From: Nectonema munidae
Taxonomy: Eukaryota; Nematomorpha; Nectonematoida; Nectonematidae
DNA: 64,000 nucleotides
Assembly (NCBI GenBank): GCA_030549495.1
Contig: JAUIRK010000889.1
Span: 1,494,501-1,558,500, forward strand
Direction: 5' to 3'
Below the pieces are notes generated by a model. That model did no database searches, was not told where the DNA came from, and saw only the letters and a list, made by a program, of their open reading frames with translations. The position numbers were made by a program, and so were the translations under genes. How positions within the stretch are numbered: the first letter of the stretch is position 1; each line of letters opens with the position of its first letter. Below are positions 54,943 to 64,000 of the stretch, one piece after another.

Positions 54943-55160
54943 TGTTGTAAATAGAGTGCCTCACAACATAATTGGAATGTTGTAGATAAAGTGATGCCTC
55001 ACAACATAGATTTAAAGCTCACAATTCACTGGCAATTTACAACTAACCCTCTAACCACAATCACTCTATTTCAATAGTATATAAGCCTTCACATTTCTTT
55101 ATCTTCGTTGAAAGTAAAGCCTACTTTTCTTCAAATAAATTTATTTCTTACTTTACAACA
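54943..55160 (+). repeat. 5' LTR of the Ty3/gypsy element
   Basis: 218 bp, TG...CA ends. A TATA-like tatataag lies near 55077 and an AATAAA near 55134, as expected for promoter and polyadenylation signals in an LTR. Confidence 0.9.
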
Positions 55161-55184
55161 ATTTACTTTCAACCTGTCACCTCA

Positions 55185-58100
55185 ATGGACAAGTTTCTGC
55201 GTCCAGAAAGACTTGACATAGATCCCAACTCTGCCACTGCTACTGACGAGTGGAAACACTGGTACTCAACCTTTAAGAACTTTCTTTCCTCGATCTCAGC
55301 TCTCCATCCTGAAAAGCTCTCTGTTCTCACTAACTACATTTCTGCCTCCGTCTTCAAATACATTGAGAACGTGGAAGAGTACGATAATGCCATCTCTAAA
55401 CTCGAAAGCATCTATGTGAAAAAGAAGAATCAAGTCTTTGCTCGGCACTTGCTAGCAATCCGGAAACAACTACCTGGCGAAAGTGTCGACGCTTTTGTAC
55501 AGCAACTGCAAAGATTGAGTCTTGAGTGCGAGTATTCCTTGGTCTCTGCTGAACAGCACCGAGATGAACAGATAAGAGATGCCTTGATCAATGGACTTGC
55601 TTCAGACACGATACGTCTACGCCTACTAGAAAACAAAAACTTGGACTTGCAGAGTGCCTACGATCAAGCTCGCGCACTGGAGATAGCTCAGAGCAACTCG
55701 CATGCCTACAAAACAGACACAACTTCTTTCACTGCTTCCACCAGAAAGGATCCTACAGAACCACGTTCTAGCTACAAGTCTAAGCATTTATGCTTTTTCT
55801 GCGGTAACGCCTTCCACATAAGAAAAATGTGTCCTGCTAAAAACTCAAAGTGCTACAAGTGCAGCAAAATGGGTCACTTTTCTAAAGCTTGTAGATCGTC
55901 TTGTATTAATACAGATAAAGATGTTGAAACTGATAATGATGAATCAATCCTTGCAACTATAATTGATGCTAACAATAAATCTTGTACTTGTTTTGGTAGG
56001 GAGGTACCTGCTAAGTCTGATTCTGTGATAGCTGCTACTAGTGGTAAATTCAATTCTAAGGTTTTAATTATGAGAAAAGTAGGTCAAGTTGAAGCCAACT
56101 GTTTGATTGATACAGGATCCACTGAAAGCTTTGTTTCTTCGGTATTTGTAAACAAGGTAAGATTAAGGGTGTTTCCACTTAATAGAGTTGTGAGTATGGC
56201 TTCATCTGATCTTACTGTGCCAATATTAGGCTATTGTATAGAAAGTTTGGTATTCAAAGAGAGCACATATCATAACATTAAATTAAACGTTTTAGAGAAT
56301 CTCGTAAGTGACATAGTTCTTGGGCAAGATTTTATTTGTGCTCACAAATTTCTTAAGTTCAATTTAGGAGGAAAACTTCCTGGCATTCAGGTGTGTTCCC
56401 TTTCGGAATTACAATCACCGTCACCGTCGTTATTCCGCTATTTAACTAAAGATTGCCGTCCTATAGCAACCAAATCTAGGCAGTATAGCTATTCAGATAG
56501 TGAATTCATCGAGAAGGAGGTGGAAAGATTACTTAAGGATGGCATTATAGAAGAAAGTCTTTCTCCGTGGAGAGCACAGCCATTTGTTAGTAAGAGCGAA
56601 AACCACAAACCGCGCATGGTTATAGACTACAGTAAAACCATAAACAGGTTTACCCAATTAGATGCCTATCCTCTGCCTAAAATTGAATGCATAGTAAATG
56701 AAGTAGCGCGCAATAAAGTTTTCACTAGCTTAGATCTGAAGTCTGCGTATCATCAGGTAAAGCTCGCTGCAGGTGATAAAGCGTATACTGCATTCCAGCG
56801 GAAACATAAGTTGTATCAGTTCACACGAATTCCTTTTGGTCTTACGAATGCTGTGCCATGTTTTCAGAGAATTATTGATAGAATCATAGACGCTGAAAAA
56901 TTAAAGGGTGTGTATGCGTATCTAGATAACATAACGATCGCAGGCAGTGGTATTATTGAACATAACAAAAACCTAGAAGCCTTCATGAATGCTGCTAGAA
57001 AAGCTAACATTACTTTCAATAAAGCTAAATCGCAAATAGCTAAAAACGAAATTTGTCTTCTTGGCTACAAGATTAGTCATAATGTGGTAAATCCTGACCC
57101 TAATAGAGTTGCACCGCTACTTGAAATGAGGCCTCCCGATAATCTGAAATCATTAAAGAGGGTCATAGGTCTTTTCGCATACTATGCGCGCTGGATTCCT
57201 CATTATTCAGATCATATAAGACCTTTGATTACAGCTGCGTCATTTCCACTCTGCGACGAGGCAACTGCTGCGTTTGGAAAACTTAAAAGATTACTTAGTA
57301 AAGCTAGTCTGCGAGTGATAGATCCTAACCAACCTCTAGTTGTGGAAACGGATCCTAGTAATTTTGCAATAGCGGCTTCACTTAATCAAAACGGGCAACC
57401 AATCGCCTTTCACGCTAGAACGTTGCGAAAAAATGAGAAACCACACTCGTCTTTAGAAAAGGAAGCATGCGCAATAGTGGAAGCTATAAGGAAATGGAAA
57501 CACTACTTATTAGGACGCCATTTTACATTAATCACAGATCAAGAAGCTCTATCATACATGTTTAATAAGAGACATTCAGGTAAAATAAAAAACGATAAAC
57601 TTTTGAGATGGCGAATAGAACTGGCATCTTATGATTATGATGTAAAATATAGAAAGGGGAGTCTGAATATCGTTGCCGATACGCTTTCAAGGGCTGTTTT
57701 GGCTGCCACAGACAGTTCTACCCTTTATGATATACATAACCAGCTTTGCCATCCAGGAGTAACAAGGATGGCCCATTTTATACGGAATAAAAATGTGCCC
57801 TTTTCAATTCTGGAAATCAAAGAAATGATTAAAGGTTGCAAAATTTGTAATGAAACGAAGCCAAGGTTTTATAATCCACCACATACTCCTTTAGTTAAAG
57901 CTACTAGACCATGGGAGAGACTGAATATAGACTTCAAATGCGGACTCCCCCTTTCCAATGGGTATACAATCTTCCTAACAATCATAGACGAGTGGTCACG
58001 CTTTCCGTTTGTATTTCCTTGTAAGGACATGAGTGCCAAAACAGTTATGCGTTGTTTGAGCTCTTTGTTTTCTATTTGCGGCTTACCTGAGTACATCCAC

Positions 58101-58763
58101 AGTGACCGAGGCTCCTCCTTTTTGTCACAAGAACTTCAACAATATTTGCTCAATCTAGGAGTGGCAACAAGTCGCACAACCCGCTACAATCCAACTGGCA
58201 ACTCACAGTGTGAAAGATACAATGGAATTGTTTGGAAGAGCATTTGCCTAGCTCTAAAAGCACGTAATCTTGACGTAAAAGCTTGGCAAGATGTTTTGGG
58301 AGACGCCTTACACTCAATTCGATCTTTGCTGTGTACTGCAACTGGATGTACTCCTCACGAAAGATTCATGGCTTTTCCAAGAAGGTCTACATACGGAGTC
58401 TCTTTACCATCTTGGATTATGTCTCCTGGCAACGTACTTCTGAAAAAAAAGCCAAGAAATGACAAGTACAGCGCTGAAGTTGAAGAGGTTGAACTATTAC
58501 AAGCAACACCCTCTTACGCTCACGTTCGTTTACCCAACGGAAACGAAACCACCGTAAACTTAAAAGACTTGGCTCCTCTTAACGACAGTTCTACGAAACA
58601 TCTTGACACCAAACCGACACTAACTAATCAAGCTGAAAATTTAGAACAACAAAATAATGGTTCTAGAGATTCTCCAACTTCATCGCACTTCCACAGTGAA
58701 AACATCGTAGAAAACCGCTACCCAAAAAGAGAAAGGCGTGCTCCAGATAGATGGAAATATTAA
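55185..58763 (+). CDS. Gag-Pol polyprotein of the Ty3/gypsy element
   Basis: A single 1192-codon frame with domains in Ty3/gypsy order: gag-like N-terminal region (residues about 1-195), two CCHC zinc knuckles (about 202-236), aspartic protease (about 295-400), reverse transcriptase (about 430-610), RNase H (about 690-800), zinc-binding integrase N-terminal region (about 845-890) and integrase core (about 900-1070), then a polar tail. Gag and pol share one frame, so no frameshifting is needed. Integrase after RNase H places it with Ty3/gypsy rather than Ty1/copia. Wording resembles K02A2.6-like elements common in invertebrates. Codon use is less AT-biased in the 5' part than in its surroundings. 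Confidence 0.9.
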   Translation: MDKFLRPERLDIDPNSATATDEWKHWYSTFKNFLSSISALHPEKLSVLTNYISASVFKYIENVEEYDNAISKLESIYVKKKNQVFARHLLAIRKQLPGESVDAFVQQLQRLSLECEYSLVSAEQHRDEQIRDALINGLASDTIRLRLLENKNLDLQSAYDQARALEIAQSNSHAYKTDTTSFTASTRKDPTEPRSSYKSKHLCFFCGNAFHIRKMCPAKNSKCYKCSKMGHFSKACRSSCINTDKDVETDNDESILATIIDANNKSCTCFGREVPAKSDSVIAATSGKFNSKVLIMRKVGQVEANCLIDTGSTESFVSSVFVNKVRLRVFPLNRVVSMASSDLTVPILGYCIESLVFKESTYHNIKLNVLENLVSDIVLGQDFICAHKFLKFNLGGKLPGIQVCSLSELQSPSPSLFRYLTKDCRPIATKSRQYSYSDSEFIEKEVERLLKDGIIEESLSPWRAQPFVSKSENHKPRMVIDYSKTINRFTQLDAYPLPKIECIVNEVARNKVFTSLDLKSAYHQVKLAAGDKAYTAFQRKHKLYQFTRIPFGLTNAVPCFQRIIDRIIDAEKLKGVYAYLDNITIAGSGIIEHNKNLEAFMNAARKANITFNKAKSQIAKNEICLLGYKISHNVVNPDPNRVAPLLEMRPPDNLKSLKRVIGLFAYYARWIPHYSDHIRPLITAASFPLCDEATAAFGKLKRLLSKASLRVIDPNQPLVVETDPSNFAIAASLNQNGQPIAFHARTLRKNEKPHSSLEKEACAIVEAIRKWKHYLLGRHFTLITDQEALSYMFNKRHSGKIKNDKLLRWRIELASYDYDVKYRKGSLNIVADTLSRAVLAATDSSTLYDIHNQLCHPGVTRMAHFIRNKNVPFSILEIKEMIKGCKICNETKPRFYNPPHTPLVKATRPWERLNIDFKCGLPLSNGYTIFLTIIDEWSRFPFVFPCKDMSAKTVMRCLSSLFSICGLPEYIHSDRGSSFLSQELQQYLLNLGVATSRTTRYNPTGNSQCERYNGIVWKSICLALKARNLDVKAWQDVLGDALHSIRSLLCTATGCTPHERFMAFPRRSTYGVSLPSWIMSPGNVLLKKKPRNDKYSAEVEEVELLQATPSYAHVRLPNGNETTVNLKDLAPLNDSSTKHLDTKPTLTNQAENLEQQNNGSRDSPTSSHFHSENIVENRYPKRERRAPDRWKY

Positions 58764-58775
58764 AGAGGGGGTGAA

Positions 58776-58993
58776 TGTTGTAAATAGAGTGCCTCACAAC
58801 ATAATTGGAATGTTGTAGATAAAGTGATGCCTCACAACATAGATTTAAAGCTCACAATTCACTGGCAATTTACAACTAACCCTCTAACCACAATCACTCT
58901 ATTTCAATAGTATATAAGCCTTCACATTTCTTTATCTTCGTTGAAAGTAAAGCCTACTTTTCTTCAAATAAATTTATTTCTTACTTTACAACA
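58776..58993 (+). repeat. 3' LTR of the Ty3/gypsy element
   Basis: Same length and, by eye, same sequence as the 5' LTR. Preceded by the purine-rich tract aaagagggggtgaa. Confidence 0.9.
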
Positions 58994-60640
58994 CTTAGCA
59001 CAAGGAATTACCTAAAAAAAATATTGGACTAGACGCTACCATAAAAGTGACAAAGACAAAAATTTAAAAGTTTGCTATAAAATGAGAGCAAAAAAGCTTT
59101 ACTTTACTTTGAAAATGTTAACAGTAGATATTTTATGAAATATAAGTAACACAAATTTAAAGCTCTTTCTTTTCCATACTTTATCTCTCTGTCGACCATT
59201 GAGGTAAACGGTTGAATTACCTTGATTAACAAAATTTTCTCAAATTTAACCTAAATCCTCAAAAATATTTGGTGTATGAAAACATTTCTTTTCTAAGGTA
59301 GAAGAGTGATGATGATGATGATGAAATCATATCATTTTTTTAGAAGCATGTATAGTTCAGCAACAGTGATACTCAGTCATTTCCTCATCATTGCAACTAT
59401 CATTGCCTAAGCCTTTTCATCTGACTTCAAAAGTTAAGAGTTTTTGAATGGAAGGAAAACAACAACAAATATCTCACTATATACTTTACCCTTAAATATT
59501 CAAAAAAAAAATTTTTTTTGGGCCTAAAGTTAATTTCAATAAAATTTTGGGCCCGCATGTAAAAAAGTTGAAGGACTCTGGCCTAAGTCTTTCTCATGGA
59601 TTTACTCCAGATTTTTAAAACATGGCATAATGATTTATTTTTCTCAATCTCTCCTCTTACCAATTGTCAACAGGCCTGATTAATATCAAATGAATTGATT
59701 ACTCCCTGAATCTTTAGCTTTAAAAATTTAGCTTAGATTTTTTAATTTTTAGCTTAAAATTCAATGTCAAAATGTATATTGCAACGAAATGTTACCAAAT
59801 TAGATTACTAACATAGAAATCATTCCATATATATATAATCTTTATATTTTTGCTACCTACGCATACATTCAGATAGTAAAGCAAATTGTTTGAAAATACA
59901 TTTAGAAGTTGGTTCTAGGAATTGGCAGGTATGAAGTCGTGAATTTAAATTCTGGCTTTTTAAATGGAAATTGAGAGTCGGACATGCTTAAAACAAACTT
60001 TGCTTTTCAATTGCATAAGACAGCATAATTTCATAAGAAGTGCAAAATAAACTCTATATACAAATTTAACGTGATTGAATCCCATGAAAAGCAGACAAAA
60101 ATCAAATTATAGAAGGTAGCCTATGTTACTTTTACTCTCTTGAAATGAATATAGCGGTACGTATAAAGGGTAAAGGCCAATCTTACTTAATCCCAAATCT
60201 AGAATTTACCATATAAGAGGCACTTTTAAAAACAAAAAGTGACTTTCATGAACCTACCTATGAGTTCTATATATATATGCAACTTTTTAATGTATCACAT
60301 TCAAAACAAACACCCTATATTTTGGCTCTATCATTTTCTCTAAATTATATGTCAATGTATCATATATCATTTATTATTATATATCTGTTTATACATATTG
60401 TATATTATTTTTTTTCTCTTTATAAGTATCTCTTGTAAATATTTATATATACTTCATTTAATTTCTGTTAAATAAACTTATATTTCAAACATGGTTGTCT
60501 TCATATTTAATAAAAATAGTAAACTTATTAAATAAATGTTGGAATTTTTGTAAAATGATTTTATGTATAAAATGGTTACACACGGTAGCGACTTTGATTA
60601 GTCATTGTGTGGGCCCAGCTACACAAACTGTTTTTACTTA

Positions 60641-60725
60641 TTTTTTTTTATAACTTGTAACTTTGTGAAATATTATGATTATTATTTAACAACAAACATG
60701 TGTACTCTAATAAATTTCTTTCTTT
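60641..60725. repeat. Interspersed repeat shared with 20762-20845
   Basis: Same order of words as the partner copy (ataacttgtaactttgtgaa, aacaacaaacatgtgtac, ctaataaatt). Confidence 0.55.
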
Positions 60726-62353
60726 CTAACTTGACTAAGCTAAATTAAATTAGGATTCTAATTACTGTATACTGAACTCTTTATTAAATTTAAAATACTA
60801 AAGTTGATACAGTTAATGCTACTAGTATTTTCTGTAGTTTTCTAAACTACTTTTTCTGCAATTAAAGTTTATTTAGAAATACTGACTTTTTCAATAATTT
60901 ATTTAGCAAAAGTCAAAACTATGATAATAATTCATATTTACTGATTTCCATTAGTCGATTTTTGGACACCAGCCTTTACTAATTTAGTTTATATGTGTAA
61001 GTAATTTTTTAACTAATATAATCAGTTAGTTATGCGTTAGTGTTTGGAAAGCCTTCCAATTCATTGTGAAAATGAAAAGAATTGAAATGACCACCATATA
61101 AAATAATTAAACCAATTGACCATTTGTTTTTATTTTTAAAGCTTATTAAGTTCCAAAAATTTGAATAAACAAATCAGTGAACACTGGATTTTTATCCATA
61201 ATTCAAATTTTTCATTTAGGTATCAGCCTTTTGAGTGATTCTGCTAGGAAACCCTGCTTCGTTTGCTCAAGTGAGGAGATTGCTGGAAGCAAGTTCTGTT
61301 GCTTTCACTTCAGTGAGAACCACTTCTTTTCTTTCACACCTATATATTGCGTCCTTCAACATTTTGCTATCAAGGTCAAGCTTTTGTGCTGTTGTTCACA
61401 TCCTTAGTTTACATCTTTCTTTCCTTCGCCCGTAAGACAACCTCTATGAATTATTACCTTTCTTATAAAAAATTTTTTTTCTTCCATCTACCATATGTTC
61501 AATCGTTTCTATGAGCGCCATTTTCGAGCTATCTCCGAATTTTTTACAATCTACATTGAAAATCATTTTATAAATTTTACCTTCACTTTACCTCTCTGCT
61601 TTCCACCTTTTTCTACCCTGAGCTACTGATGGCAAATCTTTCAAAAATATCTTTGCCACCCCCTCATAATTAACAACAAATCGGACAAAATTAACCGTTT
61701 TTGGAATCAGTGTTCCTGTAGAGCAGTGATTTCCAAAGTGGGGTGCGCGTCCCTTTAAATATTTTCATAAAATCTGATTTGATATAAACTTTGTTTATCT
61801 TTTTTTGAGTCAATAAAAAATATTTAAAACGTAATTTACTTTTTTTTGATGTAGATATATTATTTAGATAAAAATGTATTTTAACACTGTCATATGTTTT
61901 TTGGCTGCATAGATAGACAGGGTGGTGTGGTCAATCCTTTTCACTCAAGTTTGATCGACGAATTATTTTTATTAGAAATGGTTTTAATTCATTTCAGTCT
62001 AAAAGTTCTCTTATCCACGACTTGACAGATGTGTAAGATGGAAGTTGTATATCACTGAAGAATAAAAAGAGTTATAACTTGAATCATAAGACTTAATTTG
62101 GAAACCTACAAATTGATGATAATGGAAATATGCTGAAACATTTGTATGAACTCAAAGATGAAATAAATATTTTGCAATAACAAAAGGAAAATTTATATGA
62201 TGCTTTCATAAAAAAATCTATACCTAGATTCTCTATCTTCACGACGTAAAAGCAAGCAGCATTGCACACTACCATATGATCAGTGCTTTTGTTGGAAAAA
62301 TGAACTCTGCAGACAGAAGGTACACGTTGAAAACTTCTATTCGTTTTTTCATC

Positions 62354-62494
62354 TTAACCCGTTAACGCCCGGAGTCGACTATAGTCGACTTTACAAAAAT
62401 GTGAATCGTCTGCGTTTATCAAAGCTCTTTAATACAAATCTTCTGCTTTGCATTAGATATCGTCTGATTATTCTGGTCGTTAATGGGTTATTAA
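62354..62494. repeat. TTAA MITE, family B
   Basis: Ttaacccgttaacgcccgga to ttctggtcgttaatgggtta, arms inverse. Contains gtcgactatagtcgac palindrome and gcgtttatcaaagctcttt. Confidence 0.75.
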
Positions 62495-63670
62495 TCAACT
62501 TATCAGAGAAGTCAATAACCAAGGATAGTACAGTGGAAATATGAAGAATGACATCTAGTAATATTTTGATTCGCTTTATGAAGAATTTTTACAATATATT
62601 CTACATGTTTCAATGCATTAAAGTTACTTGTAAACGAACAGCAAACGCGTTCAAAATTGATGTGATTCATTGAACACCTTAAGAATTTTGGGTAAAATAT
62701 CATTCCATTTACCCAAAACTTGGAGAACAGGCTCTCCAATGGTCTGATTCCTTTTTGTCGACCTAACTTTGTGAGGTAGATTTTTGCAGCCTTGTTGTAT
62801 TAAAAACAAAAGCACGATATCGACGCGATGTTCAAAGTGAGTTGCGTTCTTCACCTCCTTTGGATGCGATAGTGACAACGAAAGATTACAGATACTTTTT
62901 TCGGAATTCCATAAATGCTTGTACAAATATCTTAGTCAAGATTTCAAAGATATGAACATAGTTAAATTGCGCAAAAATACGGACAGATACTCTTTTCACA
63001 CAAGTTTCCACTTTACCTCTCTTCAATTGTATAAATATGAAGGTATTAAAAAGTCTAAGTTAGTAGAAAAATTTTGTTGAATTGTCAGTCACATTTTACT
63101 TACAATTATTTTATACACCCTCAACCCTGTGTATACCTTTCCATGTCAAAGGATATCGAGATTTAAAAAAGTCCAGCCTTTAGCGCACATTTTTATAACT
63201 AAAGAAACAGATAAACAGACATATACAAAACCTGTAAGAACAAAGCAGCGGAAGAATATAGCGCTGAAAATAGGAAAGATGAGATGGAGAAAGGAGAGAT
63301 GAATGAAGAATACAAGTCCTAAAACGAATATGAGTGTAGTTATGAGATTCATCGATCACAGAAACGCGTCCTAGATGCGTAAATCACGTGTCTCTCTCTG
63401 CAGACATGGTGTGTATCAAATAGTGAAATTGGAAGTTTATTTAATTCATATTTATCCATTTACGACCGAGCAAAGCTAGTAATGCGCATTTTATGTCATT
63501 GAAAGTAAGAGTTTGTCTCCACCCCCTTTAGGAACATTGGTTTAATTGAGATACAAATATAAATGTATTTGATCCAACATTACTTGTAGTTCCCTCATTC
63601 TGTACTTCTGACCATTCTCATGTTTATCTTATACCATTGTTTCCTTAAGTGCTTCCATTTCCACAGAAAA

Positions 63671-64000
63671 ATGTTGCAAAGACTACTTCTTTCAACGTCA
63701 CTCATCCCTAAATGTGCCAAGATTGAAAGTAAACGAGTGATTTCGTTGAGTGCCCGCCACTGTTCTCAAAGTGTGTATCGCAGTCCATATCCAGATGTGG
63801 ATTTGGAAAAAGTCCAAAAAACCTCCTTTTCCCAATTCATTTTGAAGGAGATGGAGAAATTCGGGGACAACGTAGCAGCTTTTGATGCAGACCGGCAGAA
63901 GACCTTTCACTATGACAAAATCGTTGGCCTGAGCAGAGGGTTGTCGGCTGCTTTTTCCGCTCTAGGAGTCGAAGAGAAGCAAAAAGGAGTCATTTTGTCA
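63671..64000 (+). CDS. 4-coumarate:CoA-ligase-like acyl-CoA synthetase, N-terminal part, cut by the window end
   Basis: Adenylate-forming enzymes of this family join a carboxylic acid to CoA through an acyl-AMP. Only the first 110 codons are in the window and the frame stays open to the end. The N terminus (MLQRLLLSTSLIPKCAK) is basic and hydrophobic, as in a mitochondrial presequence. The following VYRSPYPDVDLEKV and SFSQFILKEMEKF match the opening of 4CL-like proteins, and KTFHYDKIVGLSRGLSAAFS the first helix of the AMP-binding domain. The AMP-binding signature would lie beyond the window. The start is the first ATG after a pyrimidine-rich cttccatttccacag, which may be a splice acceptor, so an upstream exon is possible. 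Exact subfamily and substrate cannot be told. Confidence 0.8.
   Translation, partial: MLQRLLLSTSLIPKCAKIESKRVISLSARHCSQSVYRSPYPDVDLEKVQKTSFSQFILKEMEKFGDNVAAFDADRQKTFHYDKIVGLSRGLSAAFSALGVEEKQKGVILS

Larger units (their letters stand above)
54943..58993 (+). mobile_element. Ty3/gypsy LTR retrotransposon, looks whole and young
   Basis: Two 218-bp direct repeats bound a 4.05-kb element, and the 5-bp target duplication cttag flanks it (54938-54942 and 58994-58998). The repeats begin TG and end CA, and I see no difference between them by eye, which points to a recent insertion. One long gag-pol frame fills the interior. A purine-rich tract lies just before the 3' repeat. It appears whole, with no break seen. 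No envelope-like gene. It lies about 2 kb downstream of the exosome gene. Confidence 0.9.
58999..63670. other. AT-rich intergenic region, few features
   Basis: Contains a (GAT)n run at about 59307-59323, the repeat at 60641-60725, a family-B MITE at 62354-62494 and a partial family-A MITE at about 63453-63545. Around 61200-61440 there is a GC-richer, partly open stretch that I cannot identify. Confidence 0.45.

Noticed and set aside
62651-62926. 91-codon minus frame
   Set aside because: No recognisable domain, no splice support and an AT-rich setting; probably chance.

Overview
This is an AT-rich, intron-bearing, transposon-crowded piece of an invertebrate animal genome. Protein resemblances are to animal nuclear genes, with mitochondrial presequences, GT-AG introns and AATAAA signals. 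The mix of Tigger, Mutator-like, hAT-like, LINE and Ty3/gypsy DNA would suit a parasitic copepod or a similar ecdysozoan, but the species cannot be fixed from the sequence alone.

Host genes. (1) A minus-strand M3-family metallopeptidase, closest to mitochondrial intermediate peptidase (MIPEP), runs from 12980 down to 1913 in six exons that I pieced together by homology and intron phase. Its last exons lie outside the window or were not found. The place of the zinc-binding HExxH motif seems altered, so it may be a non-catalytic homologue. (2) A plus-strand KIAA0319-like membrane protein with five PKD-type repeats, a cysteine-rich EGF-like stretch and one C-terminal transmembrane helix spans 28137-42465 in ten exons with matching phases. 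Its N-terminal exons were not found. (3) A single-exon exosome subunit of the RNase PH fold (EXOSC8/Rrp43-like) lies at 52099-52995. (4) The start of a 4-coumarate:CoA-ligase-like acyl-CoA synthetase lies at 63671-64000 and is cut by the window end. These four genes share no evident pathway; their order looks like ordinary animal gene neighbourhood rather than an operon.

Mobile DNA fills most of the rest. A Tigger/pogo transposon is cut by the left edge (1-1366) and a second, decayed one with clear terminal repeats lies at 25081-27519. A Mutator-like element at 32203-33517 has long terminal repeats built of short tandem units and an 8-bp target duplication. LINE remnants lie at about 3.0, 13.4-14.4, 19.5, 45.7-48.0 (one LINE inside another, with an 11-bp target duplication) and 49.6 kb. 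A Ty3/gypsy element at 54943-58993 looks whole and young. A large family of roughly 110-140-bp TTAA-flanked palindromic MITEs, in three subfamilies, is scattered through the window. Smaller hAT-like and Tigger-like MITEs, tRNA-like SINE copies and several unnamed repeat pairs are also present.

Stretches such as 14.5-18.1, 19.9-22.1, 23.0-25.0, 42.5-44.5, 48.0-49.5 and 59.0-63.6 kb are AT-rich and show no gene that I can support. No CRISPR array, rRNA or intact tRNA gene was recognised. Intron phases and all similarities were judged by eye.
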